From assembly GCF_000158095.2 (NCBI RefSeq), contig NZ_CM011002.1:611541-675540 (forward strand): DNA of 64,000 nucleotides, in the 5' to 3' direction. The DNA comes from Roseibium alexandrii DFL-11 (GTDB taxonomy: Bacteria > Pseudomonadota > Alphaproteobacteria > Rhizobiales > Stappiaceae). Numbering within the stretch: the stretch's first letter is position 1; every line of letters starts with the position of its first letter. A model generated the notes under the pieces. That model made no database searches and was not told the DNA's origin. It saw only the letters and a list, made by a program, of their open reading frames with translations. The position numbers were made by a program, and so were the translations under genes. Positions 41,564 to 49,752 of the stretch are shown one piece after another.

Positions 41564-44500
41564 ATGGCAACACTTCTTTTGGGTGCGGCCGCGTCGGCGC
41601 TTGTCGGGGCGACCGGCGCGACGGGTCTTGTCGCAAGCGCCATCACAACGGCCGTCACCATCGGCGGATCCTTGCTGGACAGCTATTTGTTCAGCGGCGG
41701 TGGATCTTCCCAGACCGTCGAGGGCGCGCGGCTGGACAGCCTGCAGGTCTTATCAAGCACGGAAGGGGCGGCAATCCCGATCGTCGCCGGTTTTGCGCGC
41801 GTCTCGGGGCAGGTGATCTGGGCCACCAACCTGGAAGAGGAAATTCAAACGTCCACGCAGCGCACCGGCGGCAAGGGCGGGGGCGGTGGATCCAAGGTCA
41901 CCACAACCACATACGCTTACTTTGGCAATTTCGCCGTGGGTCTGTGTGAAGGTCCGATTGCTGCGGTCCTGCGTGTTTGGGCGGACGGCAATGAACTGGA
42001 CCTGACCCAGATCACGCACCGGATCTACACCGGGTCTGAAGACCAGTTGCCGGACAGTCTGATTGAAGCCAAGCAGGGCGCTGGCAATGCGCCGGCGTAT
42101 CGCGGCCTTGCCTATGTGGTCTTTGACCGCTTGCCGCTGGAAAAATTCGGCAATCGGATCCCGCAGCTGACCTTTGAAGTGATGCGCAGTGTCGGGCGTG
42201 AGGAAGAGCTGTTGACCGGGATGTGCATCATTCCGGGGTCAACGGAATTCGGCTATGAACCGCAGCGGGTCGCGGACTTCATCACCACAACGGACAAGGT
42301 GGACAACAACCGCCACACCAAGACGCACACCAGCGACTGGTTGCACTCCCTGGATCTCTTGAAAGCCGTTTGCCCGAATGTTGACCGAATAGCCCTTGTT
42401 GTGGCCTGGTTCGGGACGGACTTGCGCTGTGACCAGTGTCTTGTTGAACCGCGCATTGAGGCGGTCAAGCAAACAGATCCGATCGAGTGGCAGGTGGCGG
42501 GGTTGAGCCGCGAGACTGCAACGGTTGTTTCCTACATCGACGGGAAACCGGCTTACGGCGGATCCCCGAACGATGCCAGCGTGATTGCCGCGATCAAGGA
42601 CTTGAAGGCGCGCGGGTTCAAGGTGTTGCTCTATCCCTTCATCATGATGGATATCGAAAACGACAACGGCTTTCCGGATCCCTACGGCCGGCCGCAGCAG
42701 CCGCCGTATCCCTGGCGCGGCAGGATCACCTGCCATCCGGCGCCGGGGCAGCCCGGCACTCCGGACAAGACGGCGGCTGCGGCAACGCAAGCCGCCGTTT
42801 TTATTGGAACCGCGCAGCCGGGTCACTTTGGCGGAAGTGGATCCGAGGTCACCTATTCCGGGCCGCAAGAGTGGTCTTACCGGCGGTTTATCCTGCACCT
42901 TGCCAAGCTGGCTCAAATGGCGGGCGGGGTGGACGCCTATTGTGTCGGCACGGAAATGCCGGGCATGACGTTTGTCCGTGGGGCTGGGAACAGCTTTCCG
43001 TTTGTCTCCGCCCTGGTGTCGTTGTTGTCAGACGTTCGATCGATGCTGGGCGCTTCAACCAAGCTGGGCTATGCAGCGGACTGGTCCGAATATCATTCCT
43101 ACCGGCCGAATGATGCCAGCGGGGACGTGTTCTTTCAACTGGATCCGGTCTGGTCGTCGTCGGACTGCGACTTTATCGGGATCGACAATTACATGCCGCT
43201 GAGTGATTGGCGGGATGGGTTTGGACATGCGGACCACATGGCCGGGTATCAATCGATCTACGATGTCGCGTACCTCAAAGCGAACATCGAGGGCGGGGAA
43301 TATTACGACTGGTTTTATGCCAGTCCTGAAGACCGCGACAGCCAGACGCGCACACCGATCGAGGACACGGCGCATGGGGACCACTGGGTATTCCGGCAGA
43401 AGGATGTCCGGAACTGGTGGCAGAACCCACACCAGAACCGGCCGGGCGGGGTGCGTGACACAAGCGTGACAGGCTGGGTACCGCAATCCAAGCCGGTCTG
43501 GTTCACCGAACTAGGCTGTCCGGGGATCGACAAGGGACCCAACCAGCCGAACGTCTTTTATGATCCGAAATCATCAGAATCGTTCGTGCCGTATTATTCA
43601 TCCGGCGCGCGCGATGACTTTGTTCAGCGCCGCTATCTGCGCGCCATGCTGGAATTCTGGGCGGATCCTGGCAATAACCCGGTGTCACCCGTTTACGGCG
43701 GTCCGATGCTGGAGCCCGGCCGGCTCTATGGCTGGGCATGGGATATAAGGCCGTTTCCGTCGTTTCCGATTGCCGCCGATGTCTGGGCTGATCATGCCAA
43801 CTTTTATACCGGACACTGGCTGTCCCGGCGTATGGGCGGGGCGCCGGCGGACGGCATTGCCAAACTCATGATGGAGCGGAGCGGCCTTGTTGAGGGCGCG
43901 GACTTTAATACGGACGGGATGATTGGCACGGCGGACGGCTACATCATCGACACCATAACCTCTGCCCGGTCCGTGATTGAAAGCCTCGCGGCAGCCATGG
44001 CCTTTGATCCGGTGGAAAGCGGTGGGCGCATCGAAGGGCGATCCCGGCGCCACCTCAAGCCGGTGGCCGATCTGGATCCGGCGGACATGCTAGACCGGGG
44101 CAAAAACCAAGCGCCGGTCACCATTCGCCGGGCGCAGGAAACGGACTTGCCGCGCGCGGTTCGGGTGACCGCTTATGACGCGGCACGGGATTTCCAGACC
44201 GTGACGGGGGAAGCCCTTCTGGAAATGGTGGTCAGTGACCGTGTGGTGGTGACCGATACGCCGATGGTGGCGGACTTTCCGCGCATGGTGGCGCTGGCGG
44301 AATTCCTGTTGCAGGAAGCCTGGGCCAGCCGGGAAGGTTATCAGTTTGGCACGTCAGAGGCAGACCTTGCGCTGGAGCCGGGCGATCTGGTGTCGTTTGA
44401 CTTTGGCGGCCGCTCACATCTGGTGCGACTGACAAAGGCCGTCGACGGTCTGGGGCGCAAGATCGAGGGCAAGAGCTATGACGGGCCGGTTTATGAACCG

Positions 44501-45547
44501 GCGCGCAATTCGATCATCGAGCTTGGCCGGATTGGCGGCGGTGGCGGGAATGGCAGCGGTGGATCCGGTGGCGGCGGAACAGGCGGGGGTGGCGGTGGCC
44601 GGCCGGACGTGACGGCGGACGTGACGCCGGTCTTTATCGATGGGCCTTTGCTGCGGGATCAGGACAGTGCGCATCAGGGATATCTGACGGGAATACGAAA
44701 GCCGTTTGCGTCCGGTTTGGTGTTTTTGTCCAGTCCAACCACAAGCGGATATGTGGTTCGGGCCAGCCTGGCGGTCCCCGGTCGCATCGGGCATCTGATA
44801 GCCGATCTTGCGCCGGGACCGCTCCATCGCTGGGATCGCAGGAATGCGGTGGAACTGGAGCTGTACGACGGCCAGCTGCAGGGTCTTGACGATCTTCAGG
44901 TGTTCGCCGGCGGCAACGCTGTCCTTATCGAGGCGCCGAACGGGGACTGGGAACTGGTGCAGTTCGCAAATGCGGAGCTGACCGGCGCGCGGACCTACCG
45001 TTTGACCCGGCTGCTGCGCGGTCAAAAGGGAACGGAAACCGCCATGGGTGCCGTAAGCGGTGCGCGCGTGGTCTTCCTGGATGGCGGATTGGAACAAACG
45101 GGTCTTGATCGCGCACAGATCGGCTTGCCGCTGAACTGGCAAGCCGGACCCGCAAGTGGAGCGGTCGGGGATCCGGACTTTGTCGGAAAAACCGTCACCT
45201 TCACCGGGCGCGGGGAACGGCCTCTGTCCCCGGTTCATCTAAAGCCAAGTGACGCGGGGGGTGGTGACATCGCCTTGTCCTGGATCCGCCGAACCCGCAT
45301 TGGCGGGGACGGATGGGAACAGGCGGATGTGCCGCTTGGTGAAGATCTTGAGGCTTATGAAATCGAAATCTGGAAAGACGGAAGCTTGAAGCGAACGCTT
45401 CAGTCGACCAGCCAGTCTGTCACCTATACGGCCGCCCAACAGGCGGCCGATTTTGGGTCTTCAGGACAGTCATTTGAATTCCGCGTTTTCCAGATGTCCG
45501 CAACCTATGGCCGGGGCGCGGCCGGAAAGGGAAGCTATCAGGTATAG
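41564..45547 (+). CDS. Tail tip/host-specificity protein, GTA TIM-barrel type (gp15-like)
   Basis: This large tail-fibre/tip protein of about 1327 residues starts at ATG 41564 (MATLLLGAAASALVGATGAT). It has an N-terminal hub domain with FARVSGQVIWATNLEEE and a GKGGGGG loop, then a glycosidase-like TIM barrel (TYSGPQEWSYRRFILHLAKL, GYAADWSEYHSY, DFIGIDNYMPLSDW, KPVWFTELGCPGIDKG). A phage tail 3-type region, a Gly-rich linker (44540-44605) and a C-terminal beta region follow. It recognises and may degrade surface glycan. The frame is open to 41426, but the hydrophobic MATLLLG start is typical. Confidence 0.92.
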   Translation: MATLLLGAAASALVGATGATGLVASAITTAVTIGGSLLDSYLFSGGGSSQTVEGARLDSLQVLSSTEGAAIPIVAGFARVSGQVIWATNLEEEIQTSTQRTGGKGGGGGSKVTTTTYAYFGNFAVGLCEGPIAAVLRVWADGNELDLTQITHRIYTGSEDQLPDSLIEAKQGAGNAPAYRGLAYVVFDRLPLEKFGNRIPQLTFEVMRSVGREEELLTGMCIIPGSTEFGYEPQRVADFITTTDKVDNNRHTKTHTSDWLHSLDLLKAVCPNVDRIALVVAWFGTDLRCDQCLVEPRIEAVKQTDPIEWQVAGLSRETATVVSYIDGKPAYGGSPNDASVIAAIKDLKARGFKVLLYPFIMMDIENDNGFPDPYGRPQQPPYPWRGRITCHPAPGQPGTPDKTAAAATQAAVFIGTAQPGHFGGSGSEVTYSGPQEWSYRRFILHLAKLAQMAGGVDAYCVGTEMPGMTFVRGAGNSFPFVSALVSLLSDVRSMLGASTKLGYAADWSEYHSYRPNDASGDVFFQLDPVWSSSDCDFIGIDNYMPLSDWRDGFGHADHMAGYQSIYDVAYLKANIEGGEYYDWFYASPEDRDSQTRTPIEDTAHGDHWVFRQKDVRNWWQNPHQNRPGGVRDTSVTGWVPQSKPVWFTELGCPGIDKGPNQPNVFYDPKSSESFVPYYSSGARDDFVQRRYLRAMLEFWADPGNNPVSPVYGGPMLEPGRLYGWAWDIRPFPSFPIAADVWADHANFYTGHWLSRRMGGAPADGIAKLMMERSGLVEGADFNTDGMIGTADGYIIDTITSARSVIESLAAAMAFDPVESGGRIEGRSRRHLKPVADLDPADMLDRGKNQAPVTIRRAQETDLPRAVRVTAYDAARDFQTVTGEALLEMVVSDRVVVTDTPMVADFPRMVALAEFLLQEAWASREGYQFGTSEADLALEPGDLVSFDFGGRSHLVRLTKAVDGLGRKIEGKSYDGPVYEPARNSIIELGRIGGGGGNGSGGSGGGGTGGGGGGRPDVTADVTPVFIDGPLLRDQDSAHQGYLTGIRKPFASGLVFLSSPTTSGYVVRASLAVPGRIGHLIADLAPGPLHRWDRRNAVELELYDGQLQGLDDLQVFAGGNAVLIEAPNGDWELVQFANAELTGARTYRLTRLLRGQKGTETAMGAVSGARVVFLDGGLEQTGLDRAQIGLPLNWQAGPASGAVGDPDFVGKTVTFTGRGERPLSPVHLKPSDAGGGDIALSWIRRTRIGGDGWEQADVPLGEDLEAYEIEIWKDGSLKRTLQSTSQSVTYTAAQQAADFGSSGQSFEFRVFQMSATYGRGAAGKGSYQV

Positions 45548-46551
45548 GCGTCGCTGCTTTTCCGTAAGGCTGGGATGAATTCTTCAATCGGTATGCATCG
45601 TGCCTCATCGAGTGGATTATCTTTGAGCCAAGTTTTTACAGCCGCTTTCATGTGCATCGACCCCTCGGATGTTAGGTGCTGGCTGTCGGTCTTCCAGCAT
45701 AGTGTGATGCTGTTGTTCTCGTCGATATTCCGAATAGGGGGACCTGGTGGTACGGTGAATACTCCATCGTATCGAACTCCGTCACGCGGTCCGACATGGA
45801 AGCAAATGTGATCAGCATCTGGTTCGATCTCATCCCAATTCTCGAAGCAATCCAGCTCCAGTCCGGCGGAGTGGTTCTTGTTTTCATGCTCCAGGGCATT
45901 TTGTGCTGCTGCGCTGACTTCGCCTTCGCCGTATAGCGTTACAAACAATCGAGTAGCCGAAAAGTCTTCAGGATGATGGAGGATCCGGCGAACCAGATCT
46001 CCCTCGATTTTTTTATCTCGAAAACCTGAGCGGCGGCGGCTTGACCATACCTTGTAGGCTTTCTGCAAATCCTCTGTAGTGATCTCCCGGCTTTCTTCAT
46101 CTTGCCAAAGATTGTCAAACCAATCGGCCAGTTCGGCACAGATGTTCCGTGAACCGGTTACGATATTGGTCTCTATCCACCCGTCACAGCTTGCCCCTTG
46201 AAGAGAAAGTCCATTTGCTGAGGCGTTTGATGATCCAACAATTGCCGTTCTGGCGCCAAGGTAAACCTTGGAGTGCAAGGTGTCGCAATGCCGGACATCA
46301 TGAAACTGCATAAGTTTCTCGATCTCTTTCGGGTTTGTTCCTCCCATCGCGAGATTGCAGACAATCCGGCCTTTGGGTGACTTGTCGAGGCCAAGTCCTT
46401 CTGTTGCTCCTTCTCCCCAGAACGCAACAGCAATATTCGGCGCATGGTTCTCGAAGAGGCGGCGTACGCGGTCTTTCAACTCATGGCCATTAACGATTTT
46501 CGTTTCCGTATTGTCCGACAAATTTACTCTCTCCAATGCCTGTTCAATCAA
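45538..46551 (-). CDS. Phospholipase D-superfamily protein with one HKD-type site (cargo)
   Basis: This protein of about 337 residues has a PLD active-site motif in TLHSKVYLGARTAIVGSSNA (H93, K95, then G-S-S-N), as in Nuc-type nucleases that dimerise to form one site. The region after about residue 160 is not recognised. The start is uncertain: no ATG exists near the N terminus, TTG 46551 is used, and the frame stays open into the next phage gene. It is reverse to the tail operon, more AT-rich than its flanks, and its end overlaps the tip gene by ten bases. A DNase or defence role is possible but unproven. Confidence 0.7.
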   Translation of the reverse strand: MIEQALERVNLSDNTETKIVNGHELKDRVRRLFENHAPNIAVAFWGEGATEGLGLDKSPKGRIVCNLAMGGTNPKEIEKLMQFHDVRHCDTLHSKVYLGARTAIVGSSNASANGLSLQGASCDGWIETNIVTGSRNICAELADWFDNLWQDEESREITTEDLQKAYKVWSSRRRSGFRDKKIEGDLVRRILHHPEDFSATRLFVTLYGEGEVSAAAQNALEHENKNHSAGLELDCFENWDEIEPDADHICFHVGPRDGVRYDGVFTVPPGPPIRNIDENNSITLCWKTDSQHLTSEGSMHMKAAVKTWLKDNPLDEARCIPIEEFIPALRKSSDAYT

Positions 46552-46590
46552 TGAATCAATCTCAAAATTTCTAACGGAGGATCCGCAAAA

Positions 46591-47304
46591 ATGACAACCC
46601 CAAATCTGAAGCTGCCGGAAATTGCCGCCAGTCAAAGCCAGAAGCACATCACGCACAATGAGGCCTTGGGCATCCTTGACGCAGTGGTCAACCTGTCCGT
46701 CCTCTCGCAATCGGTCACCAGCGATCCGGCAGGCCCAGATGATGGCGCCCGGTATCTGGTCCCGGCAGGCGCTAACGGCGCCTTTGCCGGGCATGACGGC
46801 AAGATTGCGTCTTACCGTGAGGACGTTTGGACGTTTTACGATGCAGCGGCCGGGTGGCGGGCCTTTGTGGCAGATGAGGGCGGTTTTGCGGTCTATGACG
46901 GGACCAATTGGAGCGGGCCGGACCCGTCCCTGATTTCCGTCACCCCAAACGGCGCGGAAAGCCGGATTGTGACCGTGGAAGAGGAACTGACCTTAAGCGG
47001 TGCCAGTGTCTCCAGCACGGTTCAAATCCCGAACCGGGCCATCGTCTTTGGCGTGTCGACCCTGACGACGGAAGACGTGACCGGTGTCTGGCAATATCAC
47101 TGCGGCATTTCCGGGCAGCCTGAGAAATTCGGCGGGTATCTCGGGATCGCGGCCGGATCCAACAATGCCGGGGTGATCGGGCCAGAGGCCTTTTATGCCG
47201 ATACACCGGTGGTGATCACGGCGCATGGCGACACGGAAGCCTTTACCGGGGGCAAGGTCCGGATAGCGCTGCATTACTTCCTGCCGGTGGTGCCGCAAAG
47301 CTGA
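46591..47304 (+). CDS. DUF2793 phage tail-associated protein
   Basis: This 237-residue protein starts MTTPNLKLPEIAASQSQKHI and THNEALGILDAVVNLSVLS, the DUF2793 signature found after tip genes in alphaproteobacterial phages, with YREDVWTFYDAAAGWRAFVA and VYDGTNWSG. GGAGG precedes the ATG. It is probably an accessory tip or receptor-binding component. Confidence 0.88.
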   Translation: MTTPNLKLPEIAASQSQKHITHNEALGILDAVVNLSVLSQSVTSDPAGPDDGARYLVPAGANGAFAGHDGKIASYREDVWTFYDAAAGWRAFVADEGGFAVYDGTNWSGPDPSLISVTPNGAESRIVTVEEELTLSGASVSSTVQIPNRAIVFGVSTLTTEDVTGVWQYHCGISGQPEKFGGYLGIAAGSNNAGVIGPEAFYADTPVVITAHGDTEAFTGGKVRIALHYFLPVVPQS

Positions 47305-47323
47305 TGCCGATCAGGTGCGTTGA

Positions 47324-47767
47324 CTAAGACAATTCCATGCACTTTCCGACATAGAATGTTGTGATAGTTCCGTCAAACATGTGGGTTTGGCGGCTGTATG
47401 TGGCCGGCCTGGCGGTGCCAAAGTTTCCCGGTGCAGTAAGCTTATTGGCGCGATCAACAGATAAGACATGGGCAGATCCACCGCCCGTGATTTCCACGAA
47501 ATTGAAGCCAGCACCGGTTTCAAAGGCGTAGATGTTCGCGCTACCGACATTTGCTACTAGGCGCGCGGTTTTGCTGTCTGCGTCGATATCAATGATGGAA
47601 AACGACATGGTGTCAGAGCCGTTTTTCATCTCAACAACGTCGTTTTGTGAATTCACCACGAGCTGATTTTCAAGTTCGCAACGATACTCAAGTGCATTGG
47701 CACTACATGCAGCAAATGCCGCAATCAATCCGGTAATCATCAAAATTGCATGGTTGTTTATCGCCAC
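47324..47767 (-). CDS. Small exported protein, unknown (cargo)
   Basis: This 147-residue protein has an N-terminal hydrophobic signal (AILMITGLIAAFAACSANA) and a mature beta-rich part starting LEYRCELENQLVV. Two cysteines (CEL and the C-terminal GKCMEL) could form a disulfide in the periplasm. GTG 47767 has GAGGG upstream; ATG 47740 is an alternative. It is reverse to the phage genes and lies between DUF2793 and lysozyme. No family was recognised. Confidence 0.65.
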   Translation of the reverse strand: MAINNHAILMITGLIAAFAACSANALEYRCELENQLVVNSQNDVVEMKNGSDTMSFSIIDIDADSKTARLVANVGSANIYAFETGAGFNFVEITGGGSAHVLSVDRANKLTAPGNFGTARPATYSRQTHMFDGTITTFYVGKCMELS

Positions 47768-47822
47768 GAGATTGGACCCTCAGTTCTTCAAATCACAACA
47801 ATCTAAAGATGAATTTCCCGCG

Positions 47823-47877
47823 CCGTCAATTTTTAAGATTGACGGATTTCGACCGCCACAAGGCGGTTTTTTTGTGC
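47823..47877 (+). terminator. Tandem stem-loops with Rho-independent terminator, plus strand
   Basis: CCGTCAAT/ATTGACGG (47823-47845) is followed by ACCGCC-acaa-GGCGGT and seven T (47852-47873). It would end transcripts from the tail genes before the lysis cassette, unless antitermination operates. Confidence 0.75.
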
Positions 47878-47898
47878 CTGAAGGAAAGGGGGCAGATC

Positions 47899-48819
47899 AT
47901 GCAGATGAGTGAAAAAGGACTGGCGTTTTTGGCCGGTCATGAGGGGTATGTGAGCCGGGCGTACATCGACCCGGTCGGCGTGGTGACGATCGGGTATGGG
48001 TTCACCATGCGCGGCCGGGTTTTTGCCGCCTGGTGGCGGACCCGCCATGGCCGCAAGCTGAGGCTGGGGGACACGATCAGCCGGCGGGACGCGGACCACA
48101 TCATGACGCGGATGCTCGACGATGAGTATGAGATCCCGGTGGAGCGGACCTTTGAAACCCTACCGCAACACCAGTTCGATGCCTGCGTGTCGGTCGTCTA
48201 CAATCTGGGCGCCCGGGCGCTGAGCTGGAAATGGGCCAAGGCCTTGAAGCGGGGCGATGTCAAAGAGGCTGCAAGACTGTTGCGGCGGACCGGAACAACC
48301 GCCGGCGGGCATCGTCTGAACGGATTGGTGCGCCGGCGTCGGCAAGAGGCGGACCTTTTGGAACACGGGGTCTACACCGGTGTTTTGGAAGGTCGTCCGC
48401 GTCTTGCCCGGCCGGTGCCGCCATCCGCACCGGATCCCGTTGTCCGGGAGGCGCAGGAAGCGCTGACCCGCTTTGGATTTGATCCGGGCGTGATTGACGG
48501 CTGGATGGGACATCGGACAAAGGCGGCTGTGCTGGCCTATCAGCGCCAGCATCCGGACCTTGTGAATGACGGCATTATCGGTCCGGCCACGCTGGTGCAG
48601 CTCCGAAAGGATGCGCTTGTCATCAAGGACAGCCAGATCGGCGGGGCGCTGGTCACGGCTGTGACCGGTGGCGGCCTGTTCGGTGTGCCGTGGACCTGGA
48701 TCCTGGGCGTCGCCTTCGGGCTCGGGCTGATCCTTATCGTGTACCTTGTCTGGCGTTATGGCGATGTTCTGACCCGGCGGCTGCAAGGCAGCGCGGCAAA
48801 AAGGGAAGCTGCGCCATGA
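47899..48819 (+). CDS. Phage endolysin: GH24 lysozyme with peptidoglycan-binding domain and C-terminal membrane segment
   Basis: This 306-residue muramidase has the T4-lysozyme triad at the same spacing (E15, D24, T30 in GHEGYVSRAYIDPVGVVTIG). A peptidoglycan_binding_1 domain follows (about 175-235: VREAQEALTRFGFDPGVIDG). A hydrophobic stretch (GVPWTWILGVAFGLGLILIV) near residue 275 is followed by basic residues. A C-terminal membrane anchor is unusual for an endolysin. ATG 47899 has AAGGAAAGG upstream. It overlaps the spanin gene by four bases. Confidence 0.92.
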   Translation: MQMSEKGLAFLAGHEGYVSRAYIDPVGVVTIGYGFTMRGRVFAAWWRTRHGRKLRLGDTISRRDADHIMTRMLDDEYEIPVERTFETLPQHQFDACVSVVYNLGARALSWKWAKALKRGDVKEAARLLRRTGTTAGGHRLNGLVRRRRQEADLLEHGVYTGVLEGRPRLARPVPPSAPDPVVREAQEALTRFGFDPGVIDGWMGHRTKAAVLAYQRQHPDLVNDGIIGPATLVQLRKDALVIKDSQIGGALVTAVTGGGLFGVPWTWILGVAFGLGLILIVYLVWRYGDVLTRRLQGSAAKREAAP

Positions 48820-49112
48820 TTGCCGTGTTCAAGTTTTTCGCGCTTACCAAAACCGGCCGCCTGTGTGCGGCCGTTTTGGTTGGTGCTGTGTTCATTGCGT
48901 CCGTTTATGCGCTTGGGGGAAACCACGCGCGGTTAAAGGACAGGGCCAAGGATCTGGAAACGGCCCTGGAACTCGAACAGGGAAGGGCGCGCGACGATGC
49001 CTATTTGCAGAACTTGGAAGACGATCACTTGTGTCTTGAGTATTTCCGCAATATTGGCCGGGTGCAAGACCTTGACGACTGCCGGGCCTTGCGCGGGGTT
49101 CACAGCGAATAG
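48816..49112 (+). CDS. Inner-membrane spanin (Rz-like)
   Basis: This 98-residue protein has one N-terminal membrane helix (LCAAVLVGAVFIASVYALGG) followed by a charged helical periplasmic part (RLKDRAKDLETALELEQGRA). This is the i-spanin plan. A lipoprotein gene is nested in its 3' half in the +1 frame, as in lambda Rz/Rz1. It follows the endolysin with an ATGA overlap. Confidence 0.75.
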   Translation: MIAVFKFFALTKTGRLCAAVLVGAVFIASVYALGGNHARLKDRAKDLETALELEQGRARDDAYLQNLEDDHLCLEYFRNIGRVQDLDDCRALRGVHSE

Positions 49113-49215
49113 CTTGAGCCCGGCCGGGTTTGCAGCCCTTGTCAGGATCGATCGCGGCGGGGCGGAGCGCGTCGCTGGCAATGACCGCAACGGCAAACGG
49201 CGGGGGTGCTGGTGA
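48997..49215 (+). CDS. Outer-membrane lipoprotein spanin (Rz1-like), overlapping the Rz-like gene
   Basis: This 72-residue frame starts at ATG 48997 inside the spanin gene. It has a basic start, hydrophobic stretch and a lipobox ILAGC (Cys at residue 23), a short periplasmic part and a terminal Cys-Trp. Its stop overlaps the start of the next gene (TGATG). The nested layout, lipobox and coupling together support an o-spanin that links the outer membrane to the i-spanin for the last step of lysis. Confidence 0.75.
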   Translation: MPICRTWKTITCVLSISAILAGCKTLTTAGPCAGFTANSLSPAGFAALVRIDRGGAERVAGNDRNGKRRGCW

Positions 49216-49496
49216 TGCCGAGTGACTTACAGGCTGCGATCACCTGGGAACAGTTGCTGGCCTTGTGCGTGATCGGCGGGGCGCTTGGCGGGGCGTGGTG
49301 GTTCCTGTTTGCCGCGATCTTAGGGGTCCGGCGGGATCTGAATGAATTCCGCTTGAAGGTGGCAGAGGAATACGCCAGCCGGGAACACTTGCGGGAAGTC
49401 GAATTGCGGCTTGTGGATGCGATCAACAAACTGTCGGCGGATCTTGAGACATTGCCCGAAAGGTTGGCCAGCGTGCTGGCCTCCGTTCGCCATTGA
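49215..49496 (+). CDS. Holin-like membrane protein with C-terminal coiled coil
   Basis: This 93-residue protein has one or two close hydrophobic segments (LLALCVIGGALGGAWWFLFA) and a long amphipathic helix (REHLREVELRLVDAINKLSA). It lies in the lysis cassette, translationally coupled to the o-spanin. Holin or XhlA-like function is inferred from context only. Confidence 0.6.
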   Translation: MPSDLQAAITWEQLLALCVIGGALGGAWWFLFAAILGVRRDLNEFRLKVAEEYASREHLREVELRLVDAINKLSADLETLPERLASVLASVRH

Positions 49497-49679
49497 TTGG
49501 GATCAGGCCGCAGCGGGATGAGGTGGGCGACGTGATAAAGTCAGAATCAGCCATTTAATCCGATGTGAGATAGGTCCTGCCCGCCACTTTATCTCTGACG
49601 GGGGTGGTTTCTTTGCCGGGTCTATTGTTGAAAAACGCGCCCTAATAAACCTTCTTCGCCAGCTAACTTTGCCGGGAGT

Positions 49680-49710
49680 GCACATGGTTAACAGTTCGTT
49701 AACCATGTGC
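49680..49710. promoter_or_regulatory. 13-bp perfect inverted repeat upstream of autotransporter
   Basis: GCACATGGTTAAC (49680-49692) and its exact complement (49698-49710) are separated by five bases. It lies 42 bases before the autotransporter ATG, so an operator or leader hairpin is likely. There is no T tract. Confidence 0.6.
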
Positions 49711-49752
49711 CGCATCTAGTGATCTTATTAGCTGAACTGGTGGGGCAGATTT

